DNA from: an uncultured Clostridia bacterium
Lineage (GTDB): Bacteria > Bacillota > Clostridia > TANB77 > CAG-508
Length of the DNA stretch: 53,073 nt
Direction: 5' to 3'
Assembly (NCBI GenBank): GCA_944387425.1
Contig: CALXEV010000007.1
Coordinates: 1-53,073 of the forward strand
Shown here: positions 26,301 through 33,492 of the stretch, in pieces
Numbering within the stretch: the first letter of the stretch is position 1
Layout of the letters: each line of letters begins with the position of its first letter
Notes under the pieces: generated by a model
What the model was told of the DNA's origin: nothing
The model's input: only the letters and a program-made list of their open reading frames with translations
Databases searched by the model: none
Translations under genes and position numbers: made by a program

Positions 26301-27092
26301 TCTTATTGTTTCTAATTGTTCAATATCATCATTTATTATTAGTGAAAATTTTTCTAATTCTGGATATTTGCTTAAATTCTTTTTTTCAGCTTCTAGTCTT
26401 ACTATTGCATCTTGCAATGTTTCATCTATTTGTTTTAGCAAAAGTTGTCCCCATATTGTATTTGAAAAGTCATTTTCTAATTTGTCTGATAGATTGAACA
26501 TTTCTATTTTTCCATGTAACCATTTTTGTGGAAATGGATTACTTTGTATATAAGTATATATTTTTAAAATCAAGTCCTTTAAAGGAGTATCATCTTTATA
26601 ACTAGTATATGTATTTATTAGTTTTTGAAAGTCTTTATCTTCACTCTCATATTTTTCTTCAAATAAATCTTCTAATACATCTTGTTTTAAGATTTCTATT
26701 TCTGTTGTATCTCCTATTCTAAAGTTTGGAGAAATATCTATTTCGAAGAAATTATTTCTAACAACATCAAGGCAAAATGAATCTATTGTACATATACTTG
26801 CTTTGTTTAATAATGTGATTTGTCTTTGAAGAAGTTCGTTTTCAGGTTCTTCTTCTATTTTTTTATATATTGCATTTAATACTCTTTCTCTCATTTCTGA
26901 TGCAGCAGCATTTGTGAATGTTACAACTAATATTTTATCTATGTCTATTTTTTCATTTAATATTTTGTTTATTATTCTCTCTACTAATACAGCTGTTTTT
27001 CCGCTTCCTGCTGCAGCAGCTACTAATATGTTACTTGCTTTTTCATAAATTGCTTGCTTTTGTTCATCTGTCCATTTTACTTGCTCTGACAT
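23400..27092 (-). CDS. addA: AddA, helicase-nuclease subunit of AddAB recombination complex
   Basis: AddA is the UvrD-like helicase and nuclease that processes double-strand ends for RecA. The 1230-residue protein has Walker A AAAGSGKTAVLVERI, motif II IAIDEYQDSN, VGDVKQSIYKFRQARPD, SIHKSKGLEFPVVFL and ALTRAKEKLIITG, followed by the C-terminal RecB-like nuclease core ILVDFKTDYV. Length is typical for the family. AddB is normally encoded immediately upstream, but here the upstream neighbour is a divergent orphan gene, so addB must be elsewhere or absent. RBS AAGGAG precedes ATG 27092. Confidence 0.95.
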   Translation of the reverse strand: MSEQVKWTDEQKQAIYEKASNILVAAAAGSGKTAVLVERIINKILNEKIDIDKILVVTFTNAAASEMRERVLNAIYKKIEEEPENELLQRQITLLNKASICTIDSFCLDVVRNNFFEIDISPNFRIGDTTEIEILKQDVLEDLFEEKYESEDKDFQKLINTYTSYKDDTPLKDLILKIYTYIQSNPFPQKWLHGKIEMFNLSDKLENDFSNTIWGQLLLKQIDETLQDAIVRLEAEKKNLSKYPELEKFSLIINDDIEQLETIRVNLDSWNKAYELMTNLKFKTWATDKKNNIEAKDIAKQTRDDVKNEIKKIKDKILIFNSKEANEDINSMYTVLNKLEKLILEFGKNFEKKKKEKNIVDFSDIEHFALKILLNDNEEPTEIAKKYKEKFSEIAIDEYQDSNLVQEYILTSISKGNNIFMVGDVKQSIYKFRQARPDLFLDKYRKYKLKLEQQEKNDLKIQLFKNFRSRKEILDFSNIIFSNIMSEELGELNYTKEEYLNLGAKYEDTGEDLRTEINLLDIGEKEENNFEQNDESIESEEQTQEERVEDIELEAKFVANRIQQLIENKFQIYDAKKQEKRNIKYKDIVILLRSTKEPAPIFEKELLKLNIPVFSDSSSEYLQSIEIETIMSLLKIIDNPLQEIPLVAVMRSPIGGFTDNELVQIRLSDKFDNFYNAMLKAKKDVDTTLRVKIEEFVNCLEMWRKEQEYLSLDELIWKIYNDTGYYNYVGLMTNGELRQANLKMLFERAKQYESISFKGLFNFINYIDKVKTSSKDMDSAKVIGENDDVVRIMSIHKSKGLEFPVVFLSGTGKQFNMQDLNAQILLHPEIGIGVKYIDYDMQIEYDTLSKQALRNKIKIETLSEEMRVLYVALTRAKEKLIITGYTTEDKQKKLDEMIYKYDKLNHVVLKECKTFLDWIKLVYIYNKDEMQDIAYIQTFNKNDVIKMCKTSEEKEENSYKNILDKLAKYEIIQDEEKKIANVLNFEYLFKKATTIPTKTSVTEIKKMQEESANENTIGKSAVETQNEYIEVKNENIEIPKPKFLQTDEETKITNAEKGTLIHLCMQKLDITKKEYLLDDVKKLVNELQIKKIISQKEAEAININKVYQFTKTALWNEIIQAKEVQREKPFYISIPANEIYKVSDELQENLTEEVIVQGIIDLYYINNNNELILVDFKTDYVPNNEGRFLVDKYKSQLELYKKALESAMGRKVDKVYIYSTFLNKEINMNS

Positions 27093-27160
27093 TTATACTA
27101 CTCCTTTTATTAAATTAGTATTTGTAGTATATCATAGCCAAAAAAATTTTACAATAAATG

Positions 27161-27189
27161 TTGCATTTTAAATTTTGTAATATTATAAT
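27161..27189 (+). promoter_or_regulatory. Sigma-A promoter of the orphan CxxC gene
   Basis: TTGCAT (27161-27166), a 17-nt spacer and TATAAT (27184-27189). A Spo0A-box-like TTCGACA follows at 27218-27224 in the leader, which could be an operator or chance. Confidence 0.6.
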
Positions 27190-27268
27190 GAGTTTGAAAA
27201 TACTTTTTTCTCCTTTTTTCGACAAGTTGTGACATTGATTATGAAAAATTTTTCAAGGAGGGTCTGAT

Positions 27269-27640
27269 ATGTACGAAACTAATAATACTCGGAAACTTCA
27301 ACCTGTTTCTCGCGATATCACTAATGAATATATCCAAAGGCTCAAAAAGTATTTTGTAATTAGTGAAAGTTTGCAACCTAATTTCTATAATGCTGTTTAT
27401 AGGATTTGTGAAAAACCTTCTCTACTACGAAATGCTACTTCCAAAAGTTTGGGACTTAAAGAACAAAAGAGTTGTCGTTTTTGTGCTGAAATCGTTGATG
27501 GACCAGTAGGCTTAGATATTTATTATGCTCTTCTTTATGCTACCGTTCCTCTTCGTATGCGTTCTGTAAAAGGACTAGTCAAGTTTCTTGCATTGCGTAT
27601 TTTGCTTAGTGAAAATCATATTAAAGATTTTCCTTTCTAA
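27269..27640 (+). CDS. Orphan protein with a HIT-like CxxC motif, unknown function
   Basis: The 123-residue cytoplasmic protein is basic, without signal or membrane segments. A central CRFCAEI (Cys residues around 70 and 73) resembles the CLFCEI stretch that precedes the HIT fold in the gene at 6945, but no histidine triad follows. I do not recognise a family. The RBS is AAGGAGGG; the 13-bp TTTTTCAAGGAGG at 27249-27261 is identical to the HIT gene leader. Codon use is less AT-biased than in the flanking addA and pnp. It is a single-gene unit with its own promoter and terminator, inserted between two convergent-strand housekeeping genes. Confidence 0.6.
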   Translation: MYETNNTRKLQPVSRDITNEYIQRLKKYFVISESLQPNFYNAVYRICEKPSLLRNATSKSLGLKEQKSCRFCAEIVDGPVGLDIYYALLYATVPLRMRSVKGLVKFLALRILLSENHIKDFPF

Positions 27641-27650
27641 TGCAAAAGCA

Positions 27651-27690
27651 AAGATGGAGAACCTATTTGGGTTCTCCATCTTAATTTTAT
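27651..27690. terminator. Bidirectional terminator between the orphan gene and pnp
   Basis: A perfect 13-bp stem (27651-27663 with 27670-27682) with a 6-nt loop and U-rich flanks serves the plus-strand orphan gene and the convergent pnp. Confidence 0.85.
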
Positions 27691-29840
27691 TATTCATTTT
27701 CATTTTCTTCATGAGCTGTTTCTTCTTTTTCTTTATCTAAGTCAACTAAATCTTTCATTGTTAAGTTTATTCTTCCTTGATCATCTATTTCTATGACTTT
27801 TACAGGAACCTTGTCTCCAACTTTAACGTAATCTTCAACATTTTTTACTCTTTCTTTAGAAATTTTTGATATGTGTACTAATCCTTCTTTTCCTCCACCA
27901 ATATCAACAAATGCTCCAAATGTTGTTGTTCTTGTAACTGTTCCATAGTAAATGTTTCCAACTTCAAATTCTCTAACAATGTCTTCTATCATGTCTAAAG
28001 CTTTTTCTGCTTTATCTTGTTCTGTTGAATATATAAATACTTGTCCATCTTCTTCTATGTCAATTTTAACGCCTGTTTCTTCAATAATTTTGTTAATTGT
28101 TTCTCCACCTTTACCGATTACATCTTTTATTTTTTCTACTTTAATTTGTGTTGTAATAATATGTGGTGCATATTTTGATATTTCTTCTCTTGGTTCTGAA
28201 ATAACAGGTTTCATTATTTCATCTAAAATATATTGTCTAGCCTTTCTTGTTCTTGCAAATGCTTCTTCAATTATTTTATATGTTAATCCATCAATTTTGA
28301 TATCTACTTGAATAGCTGTGATTCCTTTTTCTGTTCCTCCTACTTTAAAGTCCATATCTCCAAAGAAGTCTTCTAATCCTTGTATATCTGTTAACATCAC
28401 ATAATCATCTGGATTTTCTGGATTTGTTACTAATCCTGTTGATATTCCTGCAACTGGTCTTTTTATTGGAACTCCTGCATCCATTAATGCTAATGTACTT
28501 CCACATATACTTGCTTGTGATGTTGAACCATTTGATGATAATACTTCTGATACTACTCTTATTGCATATGGAAATTCTGCTTTTGATGGAATTACTGGTA
28601 CTAATGCTTTTTCTGCTAATGCACCATGTCCTATTTCTCTTCTTCCTGGTCCTCTTGAAGTTTTTGCTTCTCCAACACTATATCCTGGGAAATTATATTG
28701 ATGCATATATCTTTTTGCTTCTTCTGTATCTATTCCGTCTAACTCTTGTTCTTCACTAACCATTCCAAGTGTTACAACTGACATAACTTGTGTTTGTCCT
28801 CTTGTAAATAATGCACTTCCATGTGTACGAGGTAATAATCCTACTTCACATGATAGAGGTCTTATTTCATCTATTGCTCTACCATCAACTCTTTTATGCT
28901 CATAATATATCATATCTCTTACACATTTTTTCTCTAATTTATAAATTGCTTCTCCAATTTCTTGTGCTCTTTCTGTTGCTTCTTCTTCTCCTAATTTTTC
29001 TGTAACTGCTGTTGTTATTTCTTCTGTTAATGCTGAAACATTGTTGTCTCTTGTATCTTTGTCAACTTCTTGTACAGCTACTTTCATTTTGTCTGTAAAG
29101 TTTTGTTCTATATATTCATATAGTTCATGGTCTACAGCAAATGATTTGTATTGGAATTTTGGTTTTCCTATTTCATCTTTCATTTTTTGGATAAATGCAC
29201 ATATTTTTTTGATTTCTTCATGTCCTTTTTTAATTGCTTCTAACATTACATCATCTGGAACTTCATTTGCTCCTGCTTCTATCATTGCTACTTTTTCTAT
29301 TGTTCCAGCTACAGTTAAATTTAAATCACTAACTTTTCTTTGTTCTTCAGTTGGATTTATTATTATTTCTCCATCTATTAGTCCTACATTTACTGCTGCT
29401 GTTGGTCCTCCAAATGGGATATCAGAAATTGATAATGCTGCTGATGCTCCTATCATTGATGCAACTTCTGGTGAGTTGTCTTGTTCTACTGATAGTACTG
29501 TTGCTACAACTACTACATCATTTCTAAAATCTTTTGGAAATAATGGTCTTAGTGGTCTATCTATTGCTCTTGCTGCTAAAATTGCTTTGTCACTTGGTTT
29601 ACCTTCTCTTTTTTGGTAAGAACCTGGTATTTTTCCTACTGAATATAATTTTTCTTCGTAATCTACTGATAGTGGAAAAAAGTCTATTCCTTCTTTTGGT
29701 TCTTTTGAAGCTGTAACATTTACCATTACAACTGTGTCTCCATATTTTACTAATACACTTCCATTAGCTAGTCCAGCTAATTTTCCGGTTTCTATTACTA
29801 GCTTTCTTCCTGCTAGTTCTGTTTCATAACTTTTAAACAT
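27690..29840 (-). CDS. pnp: Polyribonucleotide nucleotidyltransferase (PNPase)
   Basis: PNPase degrades RNA 3' to 5' by phosphorolysis. The 716-residue protein has two RNase PH domains (core motifs FFPLSVDYEEKLYSVGKIPGSYQKREGKPSDKA and GPGRREIGHGALAEKAL), a KH domain (IKVEKIKDVIGKGGETINKIIEETG) and a C-terminal S1 domain (VGNIYYGTVTRTTTFGAFVDIGGGKEGLVHIS). It follows rpsO, the conserved bacterial order, with a structured 180-nt leader between them. RBS AAAGGAGAG precedes ATG 29840. Confidence 0.97.
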   Translation of the reverse strand: MFKSYETELAGRKLVIETGKLAGLANGSVLVKYGDTVVMVNVTASKEPKEGIDFFPLSVDYEEKLYSVGKIPGSYQKREGKPSDKAILAARAIDRPLRPLFPKDFRNDVVVVATVLSVEQDNSPEVASMIGASAALSISDIPFGGPTAAVNVGLIDGEIIINPTEEQRKVSDLNLTVAGTIEKVAMIEAGANEVPDDVMLEAIKKGHEEIKKICAFIQKMKDEIGKPKFQYKSFAVDHELYEYIEQNFTDKMKVAVQEVDKDTRDNNVSALTEEITTAVTEKLGEEEATERAQEIGEAIYKLEKKCVRDMIYYEHKRVDGRAIDEIRPLSCEVGLLPRTHGSALFTRGQTQVMSVVTLGMVSEEQELDGIDTEEAKRYMHQYNFPGYSVGEAKTSRGPGRREIGHGALAEKALVPVIPSKAEFPYAIRVVSEVLSSNGSTSQASICGSTLALMDAGVPIKRPVAGISTGLVTNPENPDDYVMLTDIQGLEDFFGDMDFKVGGTEKGITAIQVDIKIDGLTYKIIEEAFARTRKARQYILDEIMKPVISEPREEISKYAPHIITTQIKVEKIKDVIGKGGETINKIIEETGVKIDIEEDGQVFIYSTEQDKAEKALDMIEDIVREFEVGNIYYGTVTRTTTFGAFVDIGGGKEGLVHISKISKERVKNVEDYVKVGDKVPVKVIEIDDQGRINLTMKDLVDLDKEKEETAHEENENE

Positions 29841-29874
29841 ATAATCTCTCCTTTTTTACTTTTTTACACCTATA

Positions 29875-29964
29875 ATAAGTAAACTAGATAGATTGTAACC
29901 TCTATAATATGTTACTATCTGTAACACATTATACAAGCTACTTTTCTATTCTTAGCTTACTTAT
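29875..29964 (-). ncRNA. Structured leader of pnp
   Basis: In minus-strand RNA an outer stem of about 11 bp (29954-29964 with 29875-29885) encloses a 12-bp hairpin (29921-29932 with 29904-29915). In E. coli and some other bacteria a long pnp leader hairpin mediates RNase III-dependent autoregulation. That this one does so is inference. Confidence 0.45.
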
Positions 29965-29974
29965 CTTATTTAAC

Positions 29975-30007
29975 AAATAAGGCGTTGCTTTGTTGCAAAC
30001 GCCTTAT
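29975..30007 (-). terminator. Hairpin after rpsO
   Basis: A 10-bp GC-containing stem ATAAGGCGTT/AACGCCTTAT (29977-29986 with 29998-30007) begins 17 nt after the rpsO stop. The following U-tract is weak, so it is probably a partial terminator or processing barrier that lets some transcription reach pnp. Confidence 0.6.
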
Positions 30008-30023
30008 CATTACAACTTATCAA

Positions 30024-30287
30024 CTATTTTCTTAGACCTAATTTTTCAACTAGTTCTTTATAAGCATTTTCATCTTTTTTTGCTAAGTAGTTTAATAAAT
30101 TTCTTCTTCTTCCAACCATTTTTAGAAGTCCTCTTCTTGAATGGTTGTCTTTTTTATGAACTTTTAAATGCTCTGTTAATTCATTGATTCTTTCTGTTAA
30201 AAGAGCTATTTGTACTTCTGATGAACCTGTATCTTTTTCGTCTCTTCTATATTTTTCAATGATTTCTTGTTTTCTTTCTGTTGTCAT
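30024..30287 (-). CDS. rpsO: 30S ribosomal protein S15
   Basis: S15 binds 16S rRNA early in 30S assembly. The 87-residue protein shows the family signature ([49 protein letters not shown]). The start is ATG 30287, 9 codons' worth of bases after AGGAGGTG being unnecessary; an in-frame start at 30296 overlaps that site. It is followed by pnp. A hairpin in its leader could be an S15-binding regulatory element. Confidence 0.96.
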   Translation of the reverse strand: MTTERKQEIIEKYRRDEKDTGSSEVQIALLTERINELTEHLKVHKKDNHSRRGLLKMVGRRRNLLNYLAKKDENAYKELVEKLGLRK

Positions 30288-30323
30288 AAATAACACCTCC
30301 TATTTCTTTTTCTCCTTATACCG

Positions 30324-30354
30324 AGCTTCAATAATAGGTGTTTTTTATTGAGCT
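30324..30354 (-). promoter_or_regulatory. Hairpin in the rpsO leader
   Basis: AGCTCAATAA in minus-strand RNA (30345-30354) pairs with TTATTGAAGCT (30324-30334) with one bulge, about 37 nt before the rpsO start. S15 represses its own mRNA in several bacteria through leader structures; assignment here is tentative. Confidence 0.35.
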
Positions 30355-30442
30355 AAGTTTAAGGAACAATTTCTTACAGAACTATTTTACTATATTTTTA
30401 AGTAAAAAGCAAGTGTTTATGGCATTTTTTTCTAGTTATTAC

Positions 30443-30459
30443 AACATTTTTGGTACACT
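30443..30459 (+). repeat. Left arm of an inverted repeat flanking the heptad-repeat gene
   Basis: AACATTTTTGGTACACT here is matched, with one T fewer, by the reverse complement of 30935-30950. The two arms enclose the whole gene and lie about 490 bp apart. Confidence 0.45.
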
Positions 30460-30466
30460 TGTTTCT

Positions 30467-30820
30467 TTATAATATTGCTTTTTCTAATCTTTCTATTCTT
30501 TGTAAATTACTTTTGTACATTGATTCAGTTGAAGTTTGAAAAGACCACAATATTTCTTCAATATCTTCTTTATCTTTATTCAATTTTCTATAAAGTCTAT
30601 CCCAGCGTTTTTCATTTTCTTCCCAACGTCTATCGTTTTCTTCCCAACGTTTTTCGTTTTGTTCCCAACGTTTATCGTTTTCTTCCCAACGTTTTTCGTT
30701 TTGTTCCCAACGCTTATCGTTTTCTTCCCAACGTTTTTCGTTTTGTTCCCAACGTTTATTGTTTTCTTCCCTAAATTCATTGATTGCTCTAAGGATTTGA
30801 ACAGCCATGTCTTCACTCAT
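30467..30820 (-). CDS. Small coiled-coil protein with eight KRWEEN-type heptads
   Basis: The 117-residue protein has a short N-terminal helix (MSEDMAVQILRAINEFREEN), eight consecutive 7-residue units of the form KRWE(E/Q)N(D/E) (about residues 22-76) and a C-terminal helical segment ending RIERLEKAIL. Trp at every seventh position implies a regular coiled coil. The 354-nt frame starts at ATG 30820, 7 nt after GGAGGTGAG; longer in-frame starts lack a site. DNA of the repeat is 21 bp in period. Similar repeats occur in DUF3782-like proteins of other bacteria, recalled not searched. The gene is flanked by short inverted repeats. Confidence 0.7.
   Translation of the reverse strand: MSEDMAVQILRAINEFREENNKRWEQNEKRWEENDKRWEQNEKRWEENDKRWEQNEKRWEENDRRWEENEKRWDRLYRKLNKDKEDIEEILWSFQTSTESMYKSNLQRIERLEKAIL
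30601..30768. repeat. Eight 21-bp tandem repeats encoding the heptads
   Basis: Units beginning CCCAACG recur every 21 bp (30601, 30622, 30643, 30664, 30685, 30706, 30727, 30748), with alternate units more alike, giving a 42-bp higher-order period. Confidence 0.85.
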
Positions 30821-30934
30821 ATGCTCACCTCCTTTCGGATTAAGTTTTAATTTTTGTTTAAATAAGAATAAAAAAATAAAATAATAAAATTTGATTAAAA
30901 AAATATGAAATAACAATTTTGATTAAACGCAAAT

Positions 30935-30950
30935 AGTGTACCAAAATGTT
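30935..30950 (-). repeat. Right arm of an inverted repeat flanking the heptad-repeat gene
   Basis: AGTGTACCAAAATGTT is the inverted counterpart of 30443-30459. The region 30951-31045 is AT-rich, with no gene seen. Confidence 0.45.
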
Positions 30951-31040
30951 ATGCAGTTATTATAATATTAAAACTAATCATTTGTCAAGAATTTTTCATC
31001 TACAAAATTCGACAAACTATGTTATTTGCCATTATACATA

Positions 31041-31094
31041 AAAATATACCCAATGGGAAGACACTCTTTTTCAGTGTCTATTCCATTGGGTACA
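31041..31094 (-). terminator. Terminator of the ABC-2 exporter operon
   Basis: A stem of about 19 bp with one bulge (31047-31065 with 31073-31092) is followed on the minus strand by a T-rich stretch. It lies 28 nt past the permease stop. Confidence 0.85.
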
Positions 31095-31121
31095 TTCTAA
31101 AATAGGTCTCCTCTTTGTTTA

Positions 31122-32540
31122 TTATATTATATCTCTATGATTAAAGCTATCATATGTTGTAATTAGCATAAGTACTGCACAAACAGCTAGCACTGCAAGT
31201 GAGAATTGTAAAGATGTTGATGTTGCAAAACTACTACCCATTATTGCTAAAGGATTATCTGCATTAACAAATATTTTATCTGCAATATTTAAATTATTAA
31301 ATGGTACAAATCTTATCCAATCTTTTTGTATTAATTGATTTATAATTGACATTACAATTCCATTTCCAATATATATTGCTACACTAAAGCTTACTGATAC
31401 AGCTGTGTTTCTAATTAATACAGAAAGCATTAATGCAAATAATGCAAATATTACAACTGGTATTATTTTAGCAAAATACATTTCGAACATATAAATTATA
31501 TTTGGTATTGTTTTTAATACTCCATCTTGTACATAAATATATTCTGTTCCTTGTTCAGTAAAGAACATGTTTGAACATATTATAGTTAGTACAACCATTA
31601 TTAATGTAATCACTATGATATAGAAAAATAGTGATAATATTTTTGCAGTTAATATTTTCCATCTTTTATTAGGAGTCAATGCCCAAAATTTTATTGATCC
31701 TGTTGAAACTTCTGTTGATATTGCTCCTCCTGCAATTATCATTGCAGTAATTGCTATCATTGCAACAACCATACTAGGAGCTAGCAATTCAAAAATTTGT
31801 CTATAATTTTCAGAGTAGCTTAATTCTGGAAAATCATTTTCTAATCTATATTGGTATATTTTTATATTATCTTCATATTCTTGCTTATCTTCTGGAGATA
31901 ATGCTTTTGATGTTCTAGTATCTACTCCTGTTCTAAGGCTTTTTTGTAAATTTTCAATTTGATTTATACATTGAGTTTTCCAATATGGATCATCAACACT
32001 TTCTCCTATTTTACATTTTTCTTTTAAATTTAGTACAAATATTTTGTCATCATATTCTGTTTGACTTATTTCACCATTTTTCAATTCTTGCTCAACTTTT
32101 TGTCTTTCAAAATCTATATATTTTGAAAAATCATTTTTTCTCAACATTGTGTCTAATTCAGTTGTATCTATTCCAAGTTGTTTTGCTTGTATAATCTCAT
32201 TTACAATTTGAGCTTTCCAATAGTCTGAATATATAACTACATTGTATTCTAATGCAAGTTCACATCTTTCTAATTGTTGCATATATTCTTCTCTAGTGCT
32301 TTCATCTAAATTATCATTTCTAAGTGCTTCATTTATATTTTCAATTTCTTTTTCTGTTTGACTTAATAATGCTTCCTCTGTACTAGAATTTGATGAACTA
32401 GAGTTTATGTTTTGCATAAGTTTTACAAATCCTAATGTACCTATTAATGCTAGTAAAATTACAATTAACAATATTTTTGTGGATAACTTTTTCCATGTTT
32501 TTATGTTTTCATTAACAAATAGTTTCCATATTTTACTCAC
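31122..32540 (-). CDS. ABC-2 type transporter permease
   Basis: The 472-residue membrane protein has one N-terminal transmembrane helix (about residues 23-43), a large Glu/Gln/Lys-rich extracytoplasmic domain (about 45-240) and about five further transmembrane helices. Two features are typical of ABC-2 permeases that pair with one ATPase: the pre-membrane segment GGAISTEVSTGSIKFWALTPNKRWKILTAK and the long soluble loop. The start is GTG 32540, overlapping the ATPase stop by 8 nt, with an AAGGTGGTG site upstream; upstream in-frame ATGs lie deep in the ATPase gene. Substrate is unknown; such pairs often export peptides or confer bacteriocin or antibiotic resistance. Confidence 0.85.
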   Translation of the reverse strand: MSKIWKLFVNENIKTWKKLSTKILLIVILLALIGTLGFVKLMQNINSSSSNSSTEEALLSQTEKEIENINEALRNDNLDESTREEYMQQLERCELALEYNVVIYSDYWKAQIVNEIIQAKQLGIDTTELDTMLRKNDFSKYIDFERQKVEQELKNGEISQTEYDDKIFVLNLKEKCKIGESVDDPYWKTQCINQIENLQKSLRTGVDTRTSKALSPEDKQEYEDNIKIYQYRLENDFPELSYSENYRQIFELLAPSMVVAMIAITAMIIAGGAISTEVSTGSIKFWALTPNKRWKILTAKILSLFFYIIVITLIMVVLTIICSNMFFTEQGTEYIYVQDGVLKTIPNIIYMFEMYFAKIIPVVIFALFALMLSVLIRNTAVSVSFSVAIYIGNGIVMSIINQLIQKDWIRFVPFNNLNIADKIFVNADNPLAIMGSSFATSTSLQFSLAVLAVCAVLMLITTYDSFNHRDII

Positions 32541-33477
32541 CTTTAACACCACCTTTTTTACCATTTTCAAAATTTTCACCTTTTGTAGCATCAAAGAATA
32601 TTTCTTCTAATGTATGTTCTTTTGGTATTACAGCTTTGATTTCCACATCAGCTAATGCTAGTTCTTTTATAATTTCTGGTACTTTTTCTGTTTCTACAGT
32701 TATTTCTATATTGTTTTGTTTTAATTTTGATTCTAAGTTAAATTTCTCTTTTAATATTTTTTGTGCTTTTTCAATATTTTTTACTTTTACATCTAATACT
32801 TCAGTTTTTTCTTCTTCTTCGCTTGAAATTTCTTCTATTTTCACAATTTTTCCATTATCAATTACTGCAACTCTATCACACATTAGTTGCATTTCTGATA
32901 AAATATGTGATGATACAAATACTGCAACACCATCTTTATGTGAAATTTCTTTTAGTATATCTCTTAATTTTTTGATTCCCGCTGGATCAAGTCCATTTGT
33001 AGGCTCATCTAATATTAAAACTTTTGGCTTATGTAAAAGTGTTATTGCTAATCCTAATCTTTGTTTCATTCCTAAAGAATATTTTCCAACCTTTTCTTTA
33101 GATCTATTATCCAATTCTACTAGTTTTAATACTTCATCTATTCTTTGTTTAGATACATTTCTTATTCTTGCATGTAATTTTAAATTGTCTATTCCAGACA
33201 TATATTTATACATGTCCGGATTTTCAACAATTGCTCCTATACATTCCATTGCTTTTTCAAATTGTTTTTCTGTATCATATCCATTTACTTTTATTGTTCC
33301 TTCATCATTGTCTATTAATTTCAAAATCATTTTTATTGTTGTCGTTTTTCCTGAACCATTTGGTCCTAAAAAGCCAAATATCTCTCCTTCTTTAACTTCA
33401 AGGCTTAAGTTGTCTATTACTTTTCTTTTTCCAAATGTCTTGCTAACATTTTTTAGTTCCAATACAGTATTTGACAT
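32533..33477 (-). CDS. ABC-2 type transporter ATP-binding protein
   Basis: The 314-residue ATPase has Walker A GPNGSGKTT, the Q-loop region IVENPDMYKYMSG, the signature YSLGMKQRLGLA, Walker B VLILDEPTNGLDPAG and the switch His in SSHILSEM. The C-terminal 90 residues form the accessory domain seen in ABC-2 exporters. It lies 15 nt downstream of the membrane-anchored gene and overlaps the permease, so three or four genes form one operon. Confidence 0.92.
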   Translation of the reverse strand: MSNTVLELKNVSKTFGKRKVIDNLSLEVKEGEIFGFLGPNGSGKTTTIKMILKLIDNDEGTIKVNGYDTEKQFEKAMECIGAIVENPDMYKYMSGIDNLKLHARIRNVSKQRIDEVLKLVELDNRSKEKVGKYSLGMKQRLGLAITLLHKPKVLILDEPTNGLDPAGIKKLRDILKEISHKDGVAVFVSSHILSEMQLMCDRVAVIDNGKIVKIEEISSEEEEKTEVLDVKVKNIEKAQKILKEKFNLESKLKQNNIEITVETEKVPEIIKELALADVEIKAVIPKEHTLEEIFFDATKGENFENGKKGGVKGE

Positions 33478-33492
33478 TTTCTAAATTCCCCC

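Noticed and set aside
30601-30768. CRISPR-like periodic repeats
   Set aside because: The period is 21 bp with no spacers; the repeats are contiguous and encode protein heptads.
30475-30850. Plus-strand ORFs with repeated Phe-Val/Leu-Pro-Asn units opposite the heptad gene
   Set aside because: They are the reverse complement of the 21-bp tandem repeats, have no ribosome binding site, and the minus-strand frame gives a sensible coiled coil with a good start.
13008-31014. Further Spo0A-box cores (TGTCGAA) near 13008, 27218 and 31007
   Set aside because: A seven-base core is expected a few times by chance in 53 kb of this composition; one lies in tig coding sequence and none is paired, so only the spoIIA pair is put forward.
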